This document shows, in pieces, positions 7,354 to 14,010 of a DNA stretch of 16,655 nucleotides. The notes under the pieces were generated by a model. The model saw only the letters and a program-made list of their open reading frames with translations. It had not been told where the DNA came from and did not search any database. Position 1 is the first letter of the stretch. Every line of letters starts with the position of its first letter. Source of the stretch: JADLEX01 sp964586775 (GTDB lineage Bacteria; Lernaellota; Lernaellaia; JACKCT01); NCBI GenBank assembly GCA_964586775.1, contig CAZPJD010000003.1:1-16655 (forward strand). The letters are read 5' to 3'. Both the position numbers and the translations under genes were made by a program.

Positions 7354-8778
7354 ATGGCGCGCGTCGCATTCTATCAAAACGTCCAGTGGGAATTGCATGG
7401 CGTCATGAGCCTCGCGGCGGTGCTCAAGCGGCGCGGTCACGAGTGTCGGGTTTTCATCGGCGACCGCGAACTTGGCCGTTCGATCGCCGACTATCACCCT
7501 CACCTTGCCGCCTTTACCTGTTCGTCGGCCCACGCCGAGTGGACGCGCGCGGCCGCCCGGCGCGTGAAATCCTCCATCGATATCCCCGTGATTGCCGGCG
7601 GAATTCACCCCACGTTTTCGCCCCGATCGCTCCTCGACGAGCCGGCCATCGATGCGGTGTGCGTCGGCGAAGGGGAGATCGCGTTCGAGCGGATTGCCGA
7701 CCGGGCCGATGATGCGTGGGATCTGGCGGCGATCCCGAATCTCGCGTATCGGCGCGACGGCGCGGTGATCGAGGAACCGCTGGCGCCGATGCTGACGGAT
7801 CTCGACGTTTTGCCGGACCCCGATCGCGAGGTCTACTACGAGACGCATCCCGCCCTCGCGACCAACCCCATCAAGCCGTTTTTTGTCGGTCGCGGATGTC
7901 CATATTCGTGTTCGTTCTGTTTCAACGGGCGTTTTCGCAAACTCTATCGCGCCGGGTCGAACTACATTCGCATGCGCGACCCCGAACGCGTGATCGCCGA
8001 GATCGAGCGGGTGCGGAAGCGATGGGGTCTTGCGCGCATCTTTTTTTTCGACGACATCTTCACGGTCGATCGCGAATACACTTTGGACTTTCTGGAACGC
8101 TATCGCCGCGCGGGCGGCCCCCCGTTTCGATGCTACATCTCCGTGCGCCATCAGGACGCGGAGCTGCTCGCGGCGCTTCGGGCGGCGGGATGCTTCCACG
8201 TCGAATTCGGGGTCGAATCCGGAAACGAAGGTTACCGGAGACGGGTGCTGAAAAAGCCGTTCACCAACGATCAGATTCGCCAAGCGGCGGCCAATATCCG
8301 CGCGGCCGGGCTGCGGTTTTCCACCGGCAACATCTTTCTGATGCCCGGCGAGACCTTCGAAACCGCCATGGACACGGTGCGACTGAACGCCGAGATCCGG
8401 CCCGATTCGGTACTCGCCAACCTGTATCAACCTTATCGGGGCTTACCGCTGACCGACTTTGGCGTTGGAGAGGGACAGATCGACGGGGGCAATCTGGACG
8501 ATATGGAATTCGCCAGCTTCCGCGAATCCCGGGTCGATAACCCCGATGCCGCGCGGATCGCGCGTCTCCACTGCCTGTTCGGCGCCGCGGTACGTTTTCC
8601 GTGGCTCGTCGATCGTCTCGATCGACTCTGCCGATGGCCGCTTGACGGGGTGTACCGAGTGGTTTTCTGGCTGCACTACGCCCTGACATACCCACGACGC
8701 AATCCCATGCGTCCATTGGAAGTGCTGCGCACGGGCGGGCACTGGATTCGGCAGTTTCGGTCGATCTTCAAGGAGTGA
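7354..8778 (+). CDS. B12-binding radical SAM enzyme
   Basis: A 474-residue cobalamin-type radical SAM protein. The N-terminal Rossmann domain (about 1-140) reads MARVAFYQNVQWELHGVMSL, then PVIAGGIHPTFSP (78-90) and AVCVGEGEIAFERI. It lacks DxHxxG. The barrel begins with FFVGRGCPYSCSFCFNGRF, giving C182, C186 and C189, followed by FFFDDIFTV, FHVEFGVESG (the family's E/Q-x-G-x-ES-G element) and FMLPGE-like FLMPGETFETAMDTV. The C-terminal 60 residues are aromatic and hydrophobic (GVYRVVFWLHYALTYPRRNP), like the other B12 enzyme at 502-2043, whose C-terminal section also has FALYWFLTYSSS; the two may share a membrane- or substrate-docking tail. It starts six bases after the previous stop, with GGGG nine bases before the ATG, and is the last gene of the plus-strand run. 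Confidence 0.9.
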   Translation: MARVAFYQNVQWELHGVMSLAAVLKRRGHECRVFIGDRELGRSIADYHPHLAAFTCSSAHAEWTRAAARRVKSSIDIPVIAGGIHPTFSPRSLLDEPAIDAVCVGEGEIAFERIADRADDAWDLAAIPNLAYRRDGAVIEEPLAPMLTDLDVLPDPDREVYYETHPALATNPIKPFFVGRGCPYSCSFCFNGRFRKLYRAGSNYIRMRDPERVIAEIERVRKRWGLARIFFFDDIFTVDREYTLDFLERYRRAGGPPFRCYISVRHQDAELLAALRAAGCFHVEFGVESGNEGYRRRVLKKPFTNDQIRQAAANIRAAGLRFSTGNIFLMPGETFETAMDTVRLNAEIRPDSVLANLYQPYRGLPLTDFGVGEGQIDGGNLDDMEFASFRESRVDNPDAARIARLHCLFGAAVRFPWLVDRLDRLCRWPLDGVYRVVFWLHYALTYPRRNPMRPLEVLRTGGHWIRQFRSIFKE

Positions 8779-8787
8779 CGCGCGTCG

Positions 8788-9411
8788 TCATCCCTCGCGC
8801 GGAGCGTCGGGCAGTTCGTTCGTATCGTCGGCGCGGCGAGGAAATTCGCGCGCGAGCAAGTCGCCGCACCGCGTGATGGCGCGGGCGAGGCCGTCCGCCA
8901 GCGATCCGTCGCGAACGCCCGCCAGCACCAGGGCGACGACCTCGTCCCATGTGCCGTGCGGCACGCGGGCGTGGATGCCCTCGTCGGCGATCACCTCGAC
9001 ACGCCGCTCGAACAGCGAGACAAAGATCAGGATGCCGGTGCGTTCGCGGGTGCGCGCGACGCCGTTTTCGACGAACGCCTGTAACGCGCGCTGGTGGACC
9101 TCGGTGTCGATCACGCGCCGCCCGGCGAGTACCGCGCGCAAACGCGGGAACACGCGACCGATCACGAGGCCCACGAGGAAACCCGCCGTGATCAGCGCGA
9201 CGGTGCCGGGCCAGCCGGCGTCCCAGTGGATTAACGCCGCGACGGCGATGGCCGCGAACTGACCGACGAGCCCCGCCACCAGATCGGCGTGGGGGTAGTC
9301 GTCGGACGCATCGACGATCACGGGCACGATTTCGCCCGACGTGCGCGACTCGGCCGCGGCCACCGCGCGCTCGATCCGCTCCCGATCGACTGGCGTCATC
9401 CGCACGCGCAT
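8788..9411 (-). CDS. TPM-domain-like membrane protein (second TPM gene)
   Basis: A 207-residue protein related to the TPM/YgcG group. The N-terminal part has ERIERAVAAAESRTSGEIVPVIVDAS (11-36), the E-x-x-T-S-G-E-I signature of TPM proteins. Two membrane segments follow (about 48-62 and 68-86). A C-terminal half then reads GILIFVSLFERRVEVIADEGIHARV and WDEVVALVLAGVRDGSLADGL, which matches the rest of the TPM fold. The start at ATG 9411 overlaps the stop of the upstream TPM gene by one base (TGATG), with GGGGAG six bases before it. The frame is open further upstream, but that part is antisense-free low-complexity sequence encoding the Gly-rich tail of the previous gene in another frame. TPM proteins are envelope proteins linked to membrane or photosystem maintenance; the exact role is unknown. 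Confidence 0.8.
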   Translation of the reverse strand: MRVRMTPVDRERIERAVAAAESRTSGEIVPVIVDASDDYPHADLVAGLVGQFAAIAVAALIHWDAGWPGTVALITAGFLVGLVIGRVFPRLRAVLAGRRVIDTEVHQRALQAFVENGVARTRERTGILIFVSLFERRVEVIADEGIHARVPHGTWDEVVALVLAGVRDGSLADGLARAITRCGDLLAREFPRRADDTNELPDAPREG

Positions 9412-10151
9412 CACCAACTCCCCGATGAGCCGCCGCCGCCGAATCCGCCGCCGCCGCCCCGGAAACCGCCGCCGCCGCGCGAACCGCCCATCGATCCGCG
9501 TCCGCCGCCCATCATGCTGGAGGCCATCATGAACCAGAGCATGGATCGCCCCCACGGTGTGGAGATGAGCACGATGAAGATGATCGCGGCGAAGATGGAT
9601 GAAAAGACGGAGTGTTTCTTTTCGGCGCGGCGATAAGGATTGTCCGATCCCGCGGGAGCCGTGTATTCGCCCTTGGTCGCGCGCATGATCGCGTCGAGCC
9701 CGCCCGTGATGCCGCCGTACCAGTTGCCGTCGCGAAACGCGGGCACGATGACGTGGCGGATGATCTGCGACGATTCGGCGTCGGTGAGCGCGCCTTCGAG
9801 CCCGTAGCCGACCTCGATGCGCACTTTGCGGTCGTTCGGCGCGACGATGAGGATCGCGCCATTGTCCTTGTCGGCCTGGCCGATCTTCCACGCATCGCCG
9901 ACGCGGATGCCGAAGGCGGCGATGTCCTCGCCGTCCAGTGACGGCACCGTCAGCAGCGCGATCTGCGTCGTGGTCTGCCGTTCGAAATCGGCAAGGGCCT
10001 GCTCGATCCGATCGCGCTGCCCGGCGTCCAGAATCCCCGCCGTGTCGTTCACGCGCCCGGCCAGTTTTGGAACGGGCACGAGCGCGAGCGCCGTCCCCGC
10101 CACGACGAGCGTGGCGAGGATCGCAATCGTGATCTGGAGATGACGTTTCAC
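9411..10151 (-). CDS. YgcG-type TPM-domain secreted/membrane protein with Gly-rich tail
   Basis: A 246-residue protein. It starts with GTG at 10151 (GGAG nine bases upstream) and a signal peptide, MKRHLQITIAILATLVVAGTALA. Residues about 33-155 are a TPM domain: GRVNDTAGILDAGQRDRIE, then TTQIALLTVPSL and VRIEVGYGLEGALTDAESS, all strong family motifs. A membrane segment lies at about 186-214, followed by a low-complexity tail of Gly, Ser, Arg and Phe (215-246) ending GGGGSSGSW, as in other YgcG proteins. It lies 25 bases after lemA, a pairing common in bacteria, so the three genes form an envelope operon. The domain is sometimes called TPM phosphatase, but the enzymatic role in bacteria is poorly established. 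Confidence 0.9.
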   Translation of the reverse strand: MKRHLQITIAILATLVVAGTALALVPVPKLAGRVNDTAGILDAGQRDRIEQALADFERQTTTQIALLTVPSLDGEDIAAFGIRVGDAWKIGQADKDNGAILIVAPNDRKVRIEVGYGLEGALTDAESSQIIRHVIVPAFRDGNWYGGITGGLDAIMRATKGEYTAPAGSDNPYRRAEKKHSVFSSIFAAIIFIVLISTPWGRSMLWFMMASSMMGGGRGSMGGSRGGGGFRGGGGGFGGGGSSGSW

Positions 10152-10176
10152 GCCGGCACGCTCCGCGCGAATGAAA

Positions 10177-10764
10177 TCAGAACTGCACCTTCGGCGCGGT
10201 CTGCGCGGCCTCGCTTGTCACCGCGAAGTTTTCCTTGGTCTTCATGCCGATCACCTTGGCCGTGATGGCGCTCGGGAACTGGCGCACCTTGACGTTGTAG
10301 GTCTTGACCGCCTCGATATAGCGGTTACGCGCCACGGTGATGCGGTTCTCGGTGCCCTCGAGCTGCGCCTGCAGGTCGCGGAAGTTTTCGTTGGCCTTCA
10401 GGTCGGGGTAGTTCTCGGCGACCACCATCAGCCGCGACAGCGCACCGCCCAACTCGGACTGCGCCGACTGGAACTGCGAAAACATCTGCGGGTTCGAGAG
10501 CATCTCGGGCGTGACCTTGATCTGGCCGACCTTGGCGCGCGCCTCGGTCACCGCTGTGAGCGTTTCGCTCTCGTGTGCGGCGTAGCCCTTCACCACGTTG
10601 ACGAGGTTCGGGATCAGGTCGAAGCGGCGCTGATACTGGTTTTGCACCTCGCTCCAAGCGGCGCTCGCCTCTTCGTCGAGGCTTTGCAGTGCGTTGTAAC
10701 CGCACCCCGGCAGGACAAATAGCAACGCGACGAGCGCGAGAAAACTCCATCGAGAGCGAAACAT
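10177..10764 (-). CDS. lemA: LemA family lipoprotein
   Basis: A 195-residue LemA protein. MFRSRWSFLALVALLFVLPGC is a lipoprotein signal peptide with lipobox LPGC (C21). The rest is a helical LemA fold: YNALQSLDEEASAAWSEVQNQYQRR, DLIPNLVNVVKGYAAHE, LMVVAENYPDLKANENF, and RNRYIEAVKTYNVKVRQFP near the end, all family hallmarks. The start at ATG 10764 has GGGGGA six bases upstream; a longer in-frame start at 10836 would destroy the signal peptide. It is the first gene of the lemA-TPM-TPM operon, with its own candidate promoter at 10805-10832. The molecular function of LemA is not settled. Confidence 0.93.
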   Translation of the reverse strand: MFRSRWSFLALVALLFVLPGCGYNALQSLDEEASAAWSEVQNQYQRRFDLIPNLVNVVKGYAAHESETLTAVTEARAKVGQIKVTPEMLSNPQMFSQFQSAQSELGGALSRLMVVAENYPDLKANENFRDLQAQLEGTENRITVARNRYIEAVKTYNVKVRQFPSAITAKVIGMKTKENFAVTSEAAQTAPKVQF

Positions 10765-10804
10765 GACTAATCCCCCATCGCCGCGAACAAGCGGCGGCAC
10801 GCAC

Positions 10805-10832
10805 AATCTAACCACGATCCCATGCGTGGCAA
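10805..10832 (-). promoter_or_regulatory. candidate sigma70-type promoter for lemA operon
   Basis: On the minus strand TTGCCA (10832-10827, five of six matches to TTGACA) is separated by 16 bases from TAGATT (10810-10805, four of six matches to TATAAT). The start of transcription would fall near 10798, giving a leader of about 34 bases. That leader contains a six-bp hairpin (CGCCGC/GCGGCG, 10779-10796) directly before the Shine-Dalgarno GGGGGA. Evidence is by eye only. Confidence 0.4.
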
Positions 10833-10863
10833 GCATAAAACCGCGGCTGAAAAATGCCCCGAA

Positions 10864-11826
10864 TCAGAACCGGCGCGCGAAATAGAGTTCGCCGCCCCGG
10901 CTCTCGAACCCCGCGCCTTCGAGAATGCGAAACATCCCCGGCGCCTCGATGCGCACGCGCCCCGTCAGGAGCTTGGCGCGGGTCGCCAGTTCGTGCACGA
11001 CCGCGCGCTCCAGAAATCGCCCGCACCCCGCGGATTGAAGCGCGGGGTCGATGAACGTGTTTCGTTCGAACGTGTACGAGAGCGGCGTGACGCCCTCGGG
11101 AGTAAAAAATATCTTGCTCGCGTTGTGACCGATCGGTACGCCGCCGCGAAGCAGTGTCAGGTTCACGTCGGCGAATTCGGTCTCGCAGCAGTTGCGCGTG
11201 AGCTCGCCGACGTACGCGAAACGTTTTTCGAGCGGCAGTTCGTCGAGGGTTTGCAGCCAATGCGTGTCGTGCAGGCGGTTCGCCGACTCGACGAGGGCGG
11301 GAACGTGATCGGGCGTCGTCGGCACAACCTCGAGATCGCCGTCGCGCAGCGGCGTTTCCGACGTGTCCACGCGCTTCGTGTCGCAAACCATCTTCGCGCA
11401 CGCCCACACGACGCGCCACCCGGCTTCCTGCAGCGCGGTGATGACGCTCTTTCCCCTGGCGTCGACGATCGCCGCGCCCCATTCCATCCCCGCGCTTGCC
11501 ATCGACTCCGCCACGGCCCTCGCGAGGGATCGGGCCGTGTGAATGTCGTCGGCGATCAGCGCGCCGACACGCCCGTGGCGCAATCCGAAGTAGGCGTGAT
11601 CCCACGCGGATTCCTTCCATGTCGCCACGCCGGGCAAGGACGCGCCGTCTCGCAGGACGATCAACTCGCCCTCTTCGGCGTCGCGCGTGAGCGCGTGCTC
11701 GAGCAGCCGGGCGTGGTCCTCGCGCGTCCATTCGCGATGCCAGTCGGTGGCGTAATGCGGACGCGCTCGCAGAAAGGATTCCAGCGTGGACGTCACATCG
11801 GACGAGGCGAGTCGCTCCGTTTTCAT
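10864..11826 (-). CDS. GNAT-fold acyltransferase, WecD-like
   Basis: A 320-residue protein with an N-terminal half like WecD/FdtC-type enzymes (WKESAWDHAYFGLRHGRVGAL, 70-90) and a C-terminal GNAT domain. In the latter, FIDPALQSAGCGRFLERAV (258-276) contains the QxxGxG acyl-CoA pyrophosphate loop (Q264-G269), and MFRILEGAGFE is the usual terminal strand with GF. Known relatives acetylate amino sugars on nucleotide-sugar donors, so acylation of an amino-sugar or similar amine is a reasonable guess, not shown. The start at ATG 11826 overlaps the stop of the glycosyltransferase gene as ATGA and has GGAG eight bases upstream; longer in-frame starts run antisense through that gene and are shadows. 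It is the last gene of a three-gene operon. Confidence 0.75.
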   Translation of the reverse strand: MKTERLASSDVTSTLESFLRARPHYATDWHREWTREDHARLLEHALTRDAEEGELIVLRDGASLPGVATWKESAWDHAYFGLRHGRVGALIADDIHTARSLARAVAESMASAGMEWGAAIVDARGKSVITALQEAGWRVVWACAKMVCDTKRVDTSETPLRDGDLEVVPTTPDHVPALVESANRLHDTHWLQTLDELPLEKRFAYVGELTRNCCETEFADVNLTLLRGGVPIGHNASKIFFTPEGVTPLSYTFERNTFIDPALQSAGCGRFLERAVVHELATRAKLLTGRVRIEAPGMFRILEGAGFESRGGELYFARRF

Positions 11827-12572
11827 GCGATTGTCTCCGATGACACGATCTCGCGAACGAGAAATCGCGCGGGATGGCGTCCGGTCGGGCGCAGTCCCAA
11901 TCGCAGGGCGACGACCGCGCCGAGCATTTGCGCGAAGGCCCGGGCGAGCGCGCGGAGCGAAAAGCGCGACACGCCGTATCGCCGCCGCGTGAAATCGACC
12001 ACGACCTCGGCGAGCCGGCCCCGGCACAAGGTGCGCAGGAAGTGACCGTGCGAGACGTCGGCAAATGCCCTCAGCGCAAAGTCGCGACGCCATACCTTGA
12101 GCAGGCAGTGCACGTCGTGGATACGCAGCCCGCCGAGCAGCCGGGCCGTTGCGTTGATCGCGCGCGACGGCACCATGCGCCACCACGGATCGCGCCGACC
12201 GACGCGCCAGGCGCACACGGCATCGATCCCATCCGTGAGACGCGCGAGCATTCCGTCGAAGGCGGCGGGGTCGTGCTCGATGCTGATTTCGGTGGTCGCG
12301 ACGATCGGCGTCCGCGCGTGCTCGAATCCCGCCCGAAGCGCGGTATGCAGGCCGTGATTGGTGGAAAGACGCACCACCTGGGCATCGGCGCGCTCGCGAA
12401 CCCACTTTGCGAGGCGATCGAACGTCCCGTCGTCGCTGCCGTCGTCGACGAAGAGCACGAACGCCCGGCCCGGCCTGCTCGACCGCCATGCGTCGATCTC
12501 GGCGAGGGCGTCGTCGAGCGCGTATAAGCCGTTGAAAACCGGGATCAGGAGGGTGAGATCGGGATCCGTCAT
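11823..12572 (-). CDS. GT2 family glycosyltransferase, DPM1-like, with degenerate DxD
   Basis: A 249-residue GT-A fold glycosyltransferase. Motifs in order: TLLIPVFNG (7-15), LFVDDGSDDGTF (40-51, nucleotide binding), NHGLHTALRAGFEHA (72-86) and RYGVSRFSLRALARAF (198-213), which corresponds to the R-x-G-x-S element of dolichyl/polyprenyl-phosphate mannosyltransferases. The metal-binding DADLxHxPE is replaced by TEISIEHDP, so E95-x-S97 stands where D-x-D is expected. This may weaken or change metal use and catalysis. The short length and lack of C-terminal membrane helices match soluble DPM1-type enzymes that load polyprenyl phosphate. The ATG 12572 overlaps the ligase stop as ATGA, and its own stop overlaps the acyltransferase start the same way. 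Confidence 0.82.
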   Translation of the reverse strand: MTDPDLTLLIPVFNGLYALDDALAEIDAWRSSRPGRAFVLFVDDGSDDGTFDRLAKWVRERADAQVVRLSTNHGLHTALRAGFEHARTPIVATTEISIEHDPAAFDGMLARLTDGIDAVCAWRVGRRDPWWRMVPSRAINATARLLGGLRIHDVHCLLKVWRRDFALRAFADVSHGHFLRTLCRGRLAEVVVDFTRRRYGVSRFSLRALARAFAQMLGAVVALRLGLRPTGRHPARFLVREIVSSETIA

Positions 12573-13894
12573 CGCGTTTCGCGCAGGTCGTGGAAACGCA
12601 CGGCCTTGCGCTTGCCGGGGACGTTCGCGCGCGCGGCGATCTCGCCGGGATGCGCGAGACGCACCTCGGGAGTGAACTGCAGCCGGTCGCGAAATGCGAG
12701 CAGGACGGCCTCGACCGCGGTCGATTCGTCTCCGCGCGGGGCGATGACGACACGCACGTTCGTGCGATGCCACTCGTCGTAAAACACCTCGAACAGCCAG
12801 TCACCGACCTGCGGCGTGGCGAGCAGCAGGTTTTCGATGGCGGGCGGGTAGAGGCTGACGCCGCCCTTGATCTTGAGCATCTGGTCGGCGCGCCCGAGGA
12901 TCGGCCCGAACCGGTCGGACGTGCGCCCGCACGTACACGGCCCGCGCATCACGAACGTGATGTCGTCGATGGCGTAGCGAATGAGCGGCAAACCACGATA
13001 GGCGAGCGTGGTGACGACGAACCGACCGGCTTCGCCGTCGGGAACCGGTGTGCCGGAATCGAGATCGAGGGCTTCGAAAAGATGATCGGCGGTGTGCGTG
13101 TGATAACCCGCGTGCGCCTCGCACTCCGCGCCGGAAAATCCCAGCTCGGTGTTGCCGTAGACCACGCGCATTTCTCGGCCGGGCCACAGCTCGCGGATGC
13201 GCCGGCCCATGTCGTTGCAGGTCAGATCGGGCGCGAGGATGTTTTCGTTGACGATGAGCAGCTTACGCACGGGCAGATCGGCCATTCGCCCGAGATCGTT
13301 CGCCACCTCGCCGAGCCGAATCGCAAAGCTCGCGGTCGCGAAGACCCCGGTCGCGCTGAGCGAAGCCATCGTCGCGACCTGCTCCGCCGTGTCGCCGGGC
13401 CCGAAACGCAGCGTTCCCGCGCCCGCCTCCTGAAACGCGAGCCAGAAGTTCAGCCCCGCGATCCACATCTTCGCGCCGAGCGGCATGGTCATCTGGAAAA
13501 GGTCACCCGGCTCGACCCCCGCGATGCGCAGCAGGCCGGCGCTACGCGCGGCAAGGCGGTCGAGGTCCTCGGCGCGATAGCGAAACACCACGGGCGCGCC
13601 GGTGGTGCCGCTGGTCGTGAAGACTTCGCGAACCTCGCCGGGCGGCACCGTGTTCAGTTCGTCCACGTGTTCGCGCAGGTGCGTCTTTGTGATGAGAGGA
13701 AGTTCCCGAAAGTCGTCCCACGATCGCAGATCGCCGGGCCGGAACCCCGCGCTCGCCCAGTGCCGCCGGTAGAACGGCGCGGCGTCCCACGCGAATTCGA
13801 CCTGCGCGCGGATGCGCTCAAATCGGTAACGATCGGCGGTCTCGAAATCCCATTCGAGGGCGTCGTGCGGAAAACTGGAGTCGATGAATGGCAT
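12569..13894 (-). CDS. phenylacetate-CoA ligase-like adenylate-forming enzyme (PaaK family)
   Basis: A 441-residue adenylating enzyme. Motifs: TTSGTTGAPVVF (93-104, the ATP phosphate loop), VYGNTELGFSGAEC (245-258; usual YG.TE), VTTLAYRGLPLIRYAIDD (294-311), PCTCGRTSDRFGPILGRADQML (319-340) and IKGGVSLYPPAIENLLL (342-358), all standard for the PaaK branch. K341 or K343 are in the hinge region. Length matches the family (about 430-450). It activates a carboxylic acid as its acyl-AMP, then usually thioesterifies CoA; the acid is unknown. Start: ATG 13894, chosen because MPFIDSSFP begins the conserved N-terminus; no Shine-Dalgarno is visible, and a longer in-frame start (14092) would cross the divergent promoter. 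It opens a three-gene operon with the glycosyltransferase and acyltransferase, so it may supply an acyl group to a glycan or lipid. Confidence 0.88.
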   Translation of the reverse strand: MPFIDSSFPHDALEWDFETADRYRFERIRAQVEFAWDAAPFYRRHWASAGFRPGDLRSWDDFRELPLITKTHLREHVDELNTVPPGEVREVFTTSGTTGAPVVFRYRAEDLDRLAARSAGLLRIAGVEPGDLFQMTMPLGAKMWIAGLNFWLAFQEAGAGTLRFGPGDTAEQVATMASLSATGVFATASFAIRLGEVANDLGRMADLPVRKLLIVNENILAPDLTCNDMGRRIRELWPGREMRVVYGNTELGFSGAECEAHAGYHTHTADHLFEALDLDSGTPVPDGEAGRFVVTTLAYRGLPLIRYAIDDITFVMRGPCTCGRTSDRFGPILGRADQMLKIKGGVSLYPPAIENLLLATPQVGDWLFEVFYDEWHRTNVRVVIAPRGDESTAVEAVLLAFRDRLQFTPEVRLAHPGEIAARANVPGKRKAVRFHDLRETR

Positions 13895-13931
13895 GGCGCG
13901 CTGATGTTGGACACGTGTTGGTCTAGGACTG

Positions 13932-13949
13932 GAATCGAAGCTTAGATTC
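13932..13949. repeat. 18 bp near-palindrome, candidate operator
   Basis: GAATCGAAGCTTAGATTC pairs with itself at eight of nine positions; the only mismatch is G13937 against A13944. It lies in the 116 bp gap between the divergently transcribed ligase and beta-propeller genes and overlaps the candidate -10 of the ligase promoter. A dimeric repressor binding here could control the ligase operon and perhaps both directions. A single copy was seen in this window. Confidence 0.3.
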
Positions 13950-13967
13950 GCTAGCATGGCGTGACAA
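13939..13967 (-). promoter_or_regulatory. candidate promoter for ligase-GT2-GNAT operon
   Basis: On the minus strand TTGTCA (13967-13962, five of six matches to TTGACA) is followed after 17 bases by TAAGCT (13944-13939, three of six matches to TATAAT). Transcription would start near 13932, leaving a leader of roughly 38 bases before ATG 13894. The -10 element lies inside a near-perfect palindrome (13932-13949), so the operon may be controlled by a DNA-binding protein. Found by eye; moderate to low confidence. Confidence 0.35.
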
Positions 13968-14010
13968 GCTACCTGTTTTTCGCACCGCCATCGGGCACGG
14001 AGACGCGGCG

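Noticed and set aside
9420..9510. CCG/CGC-rich repetitive tract
   Set aside because: It is the Gly-rich tail of the YgcG-type protein, not a CRISPR or noncoding microsatellite.
9412..9891. N-terminal extension of the second TPM gene
   Set aside because: It would overlap the first TPM gene in another frame; the ATG at 9411 has a proper Shine-Dalgarno and TGATG coupling.
11827..12804. N-terminal extension of the GNAT gene
   Set aside because: It runs through the glycosyltransferase gene in another frame; ATG 11826 with ATGA coupling and GGAG is the real start.
12590..13945. 451-codon plus-strand frame opposite the ligase
   Set aside because: Shadow of the PaaK-like gene, whose motifs are all on the minus strand.
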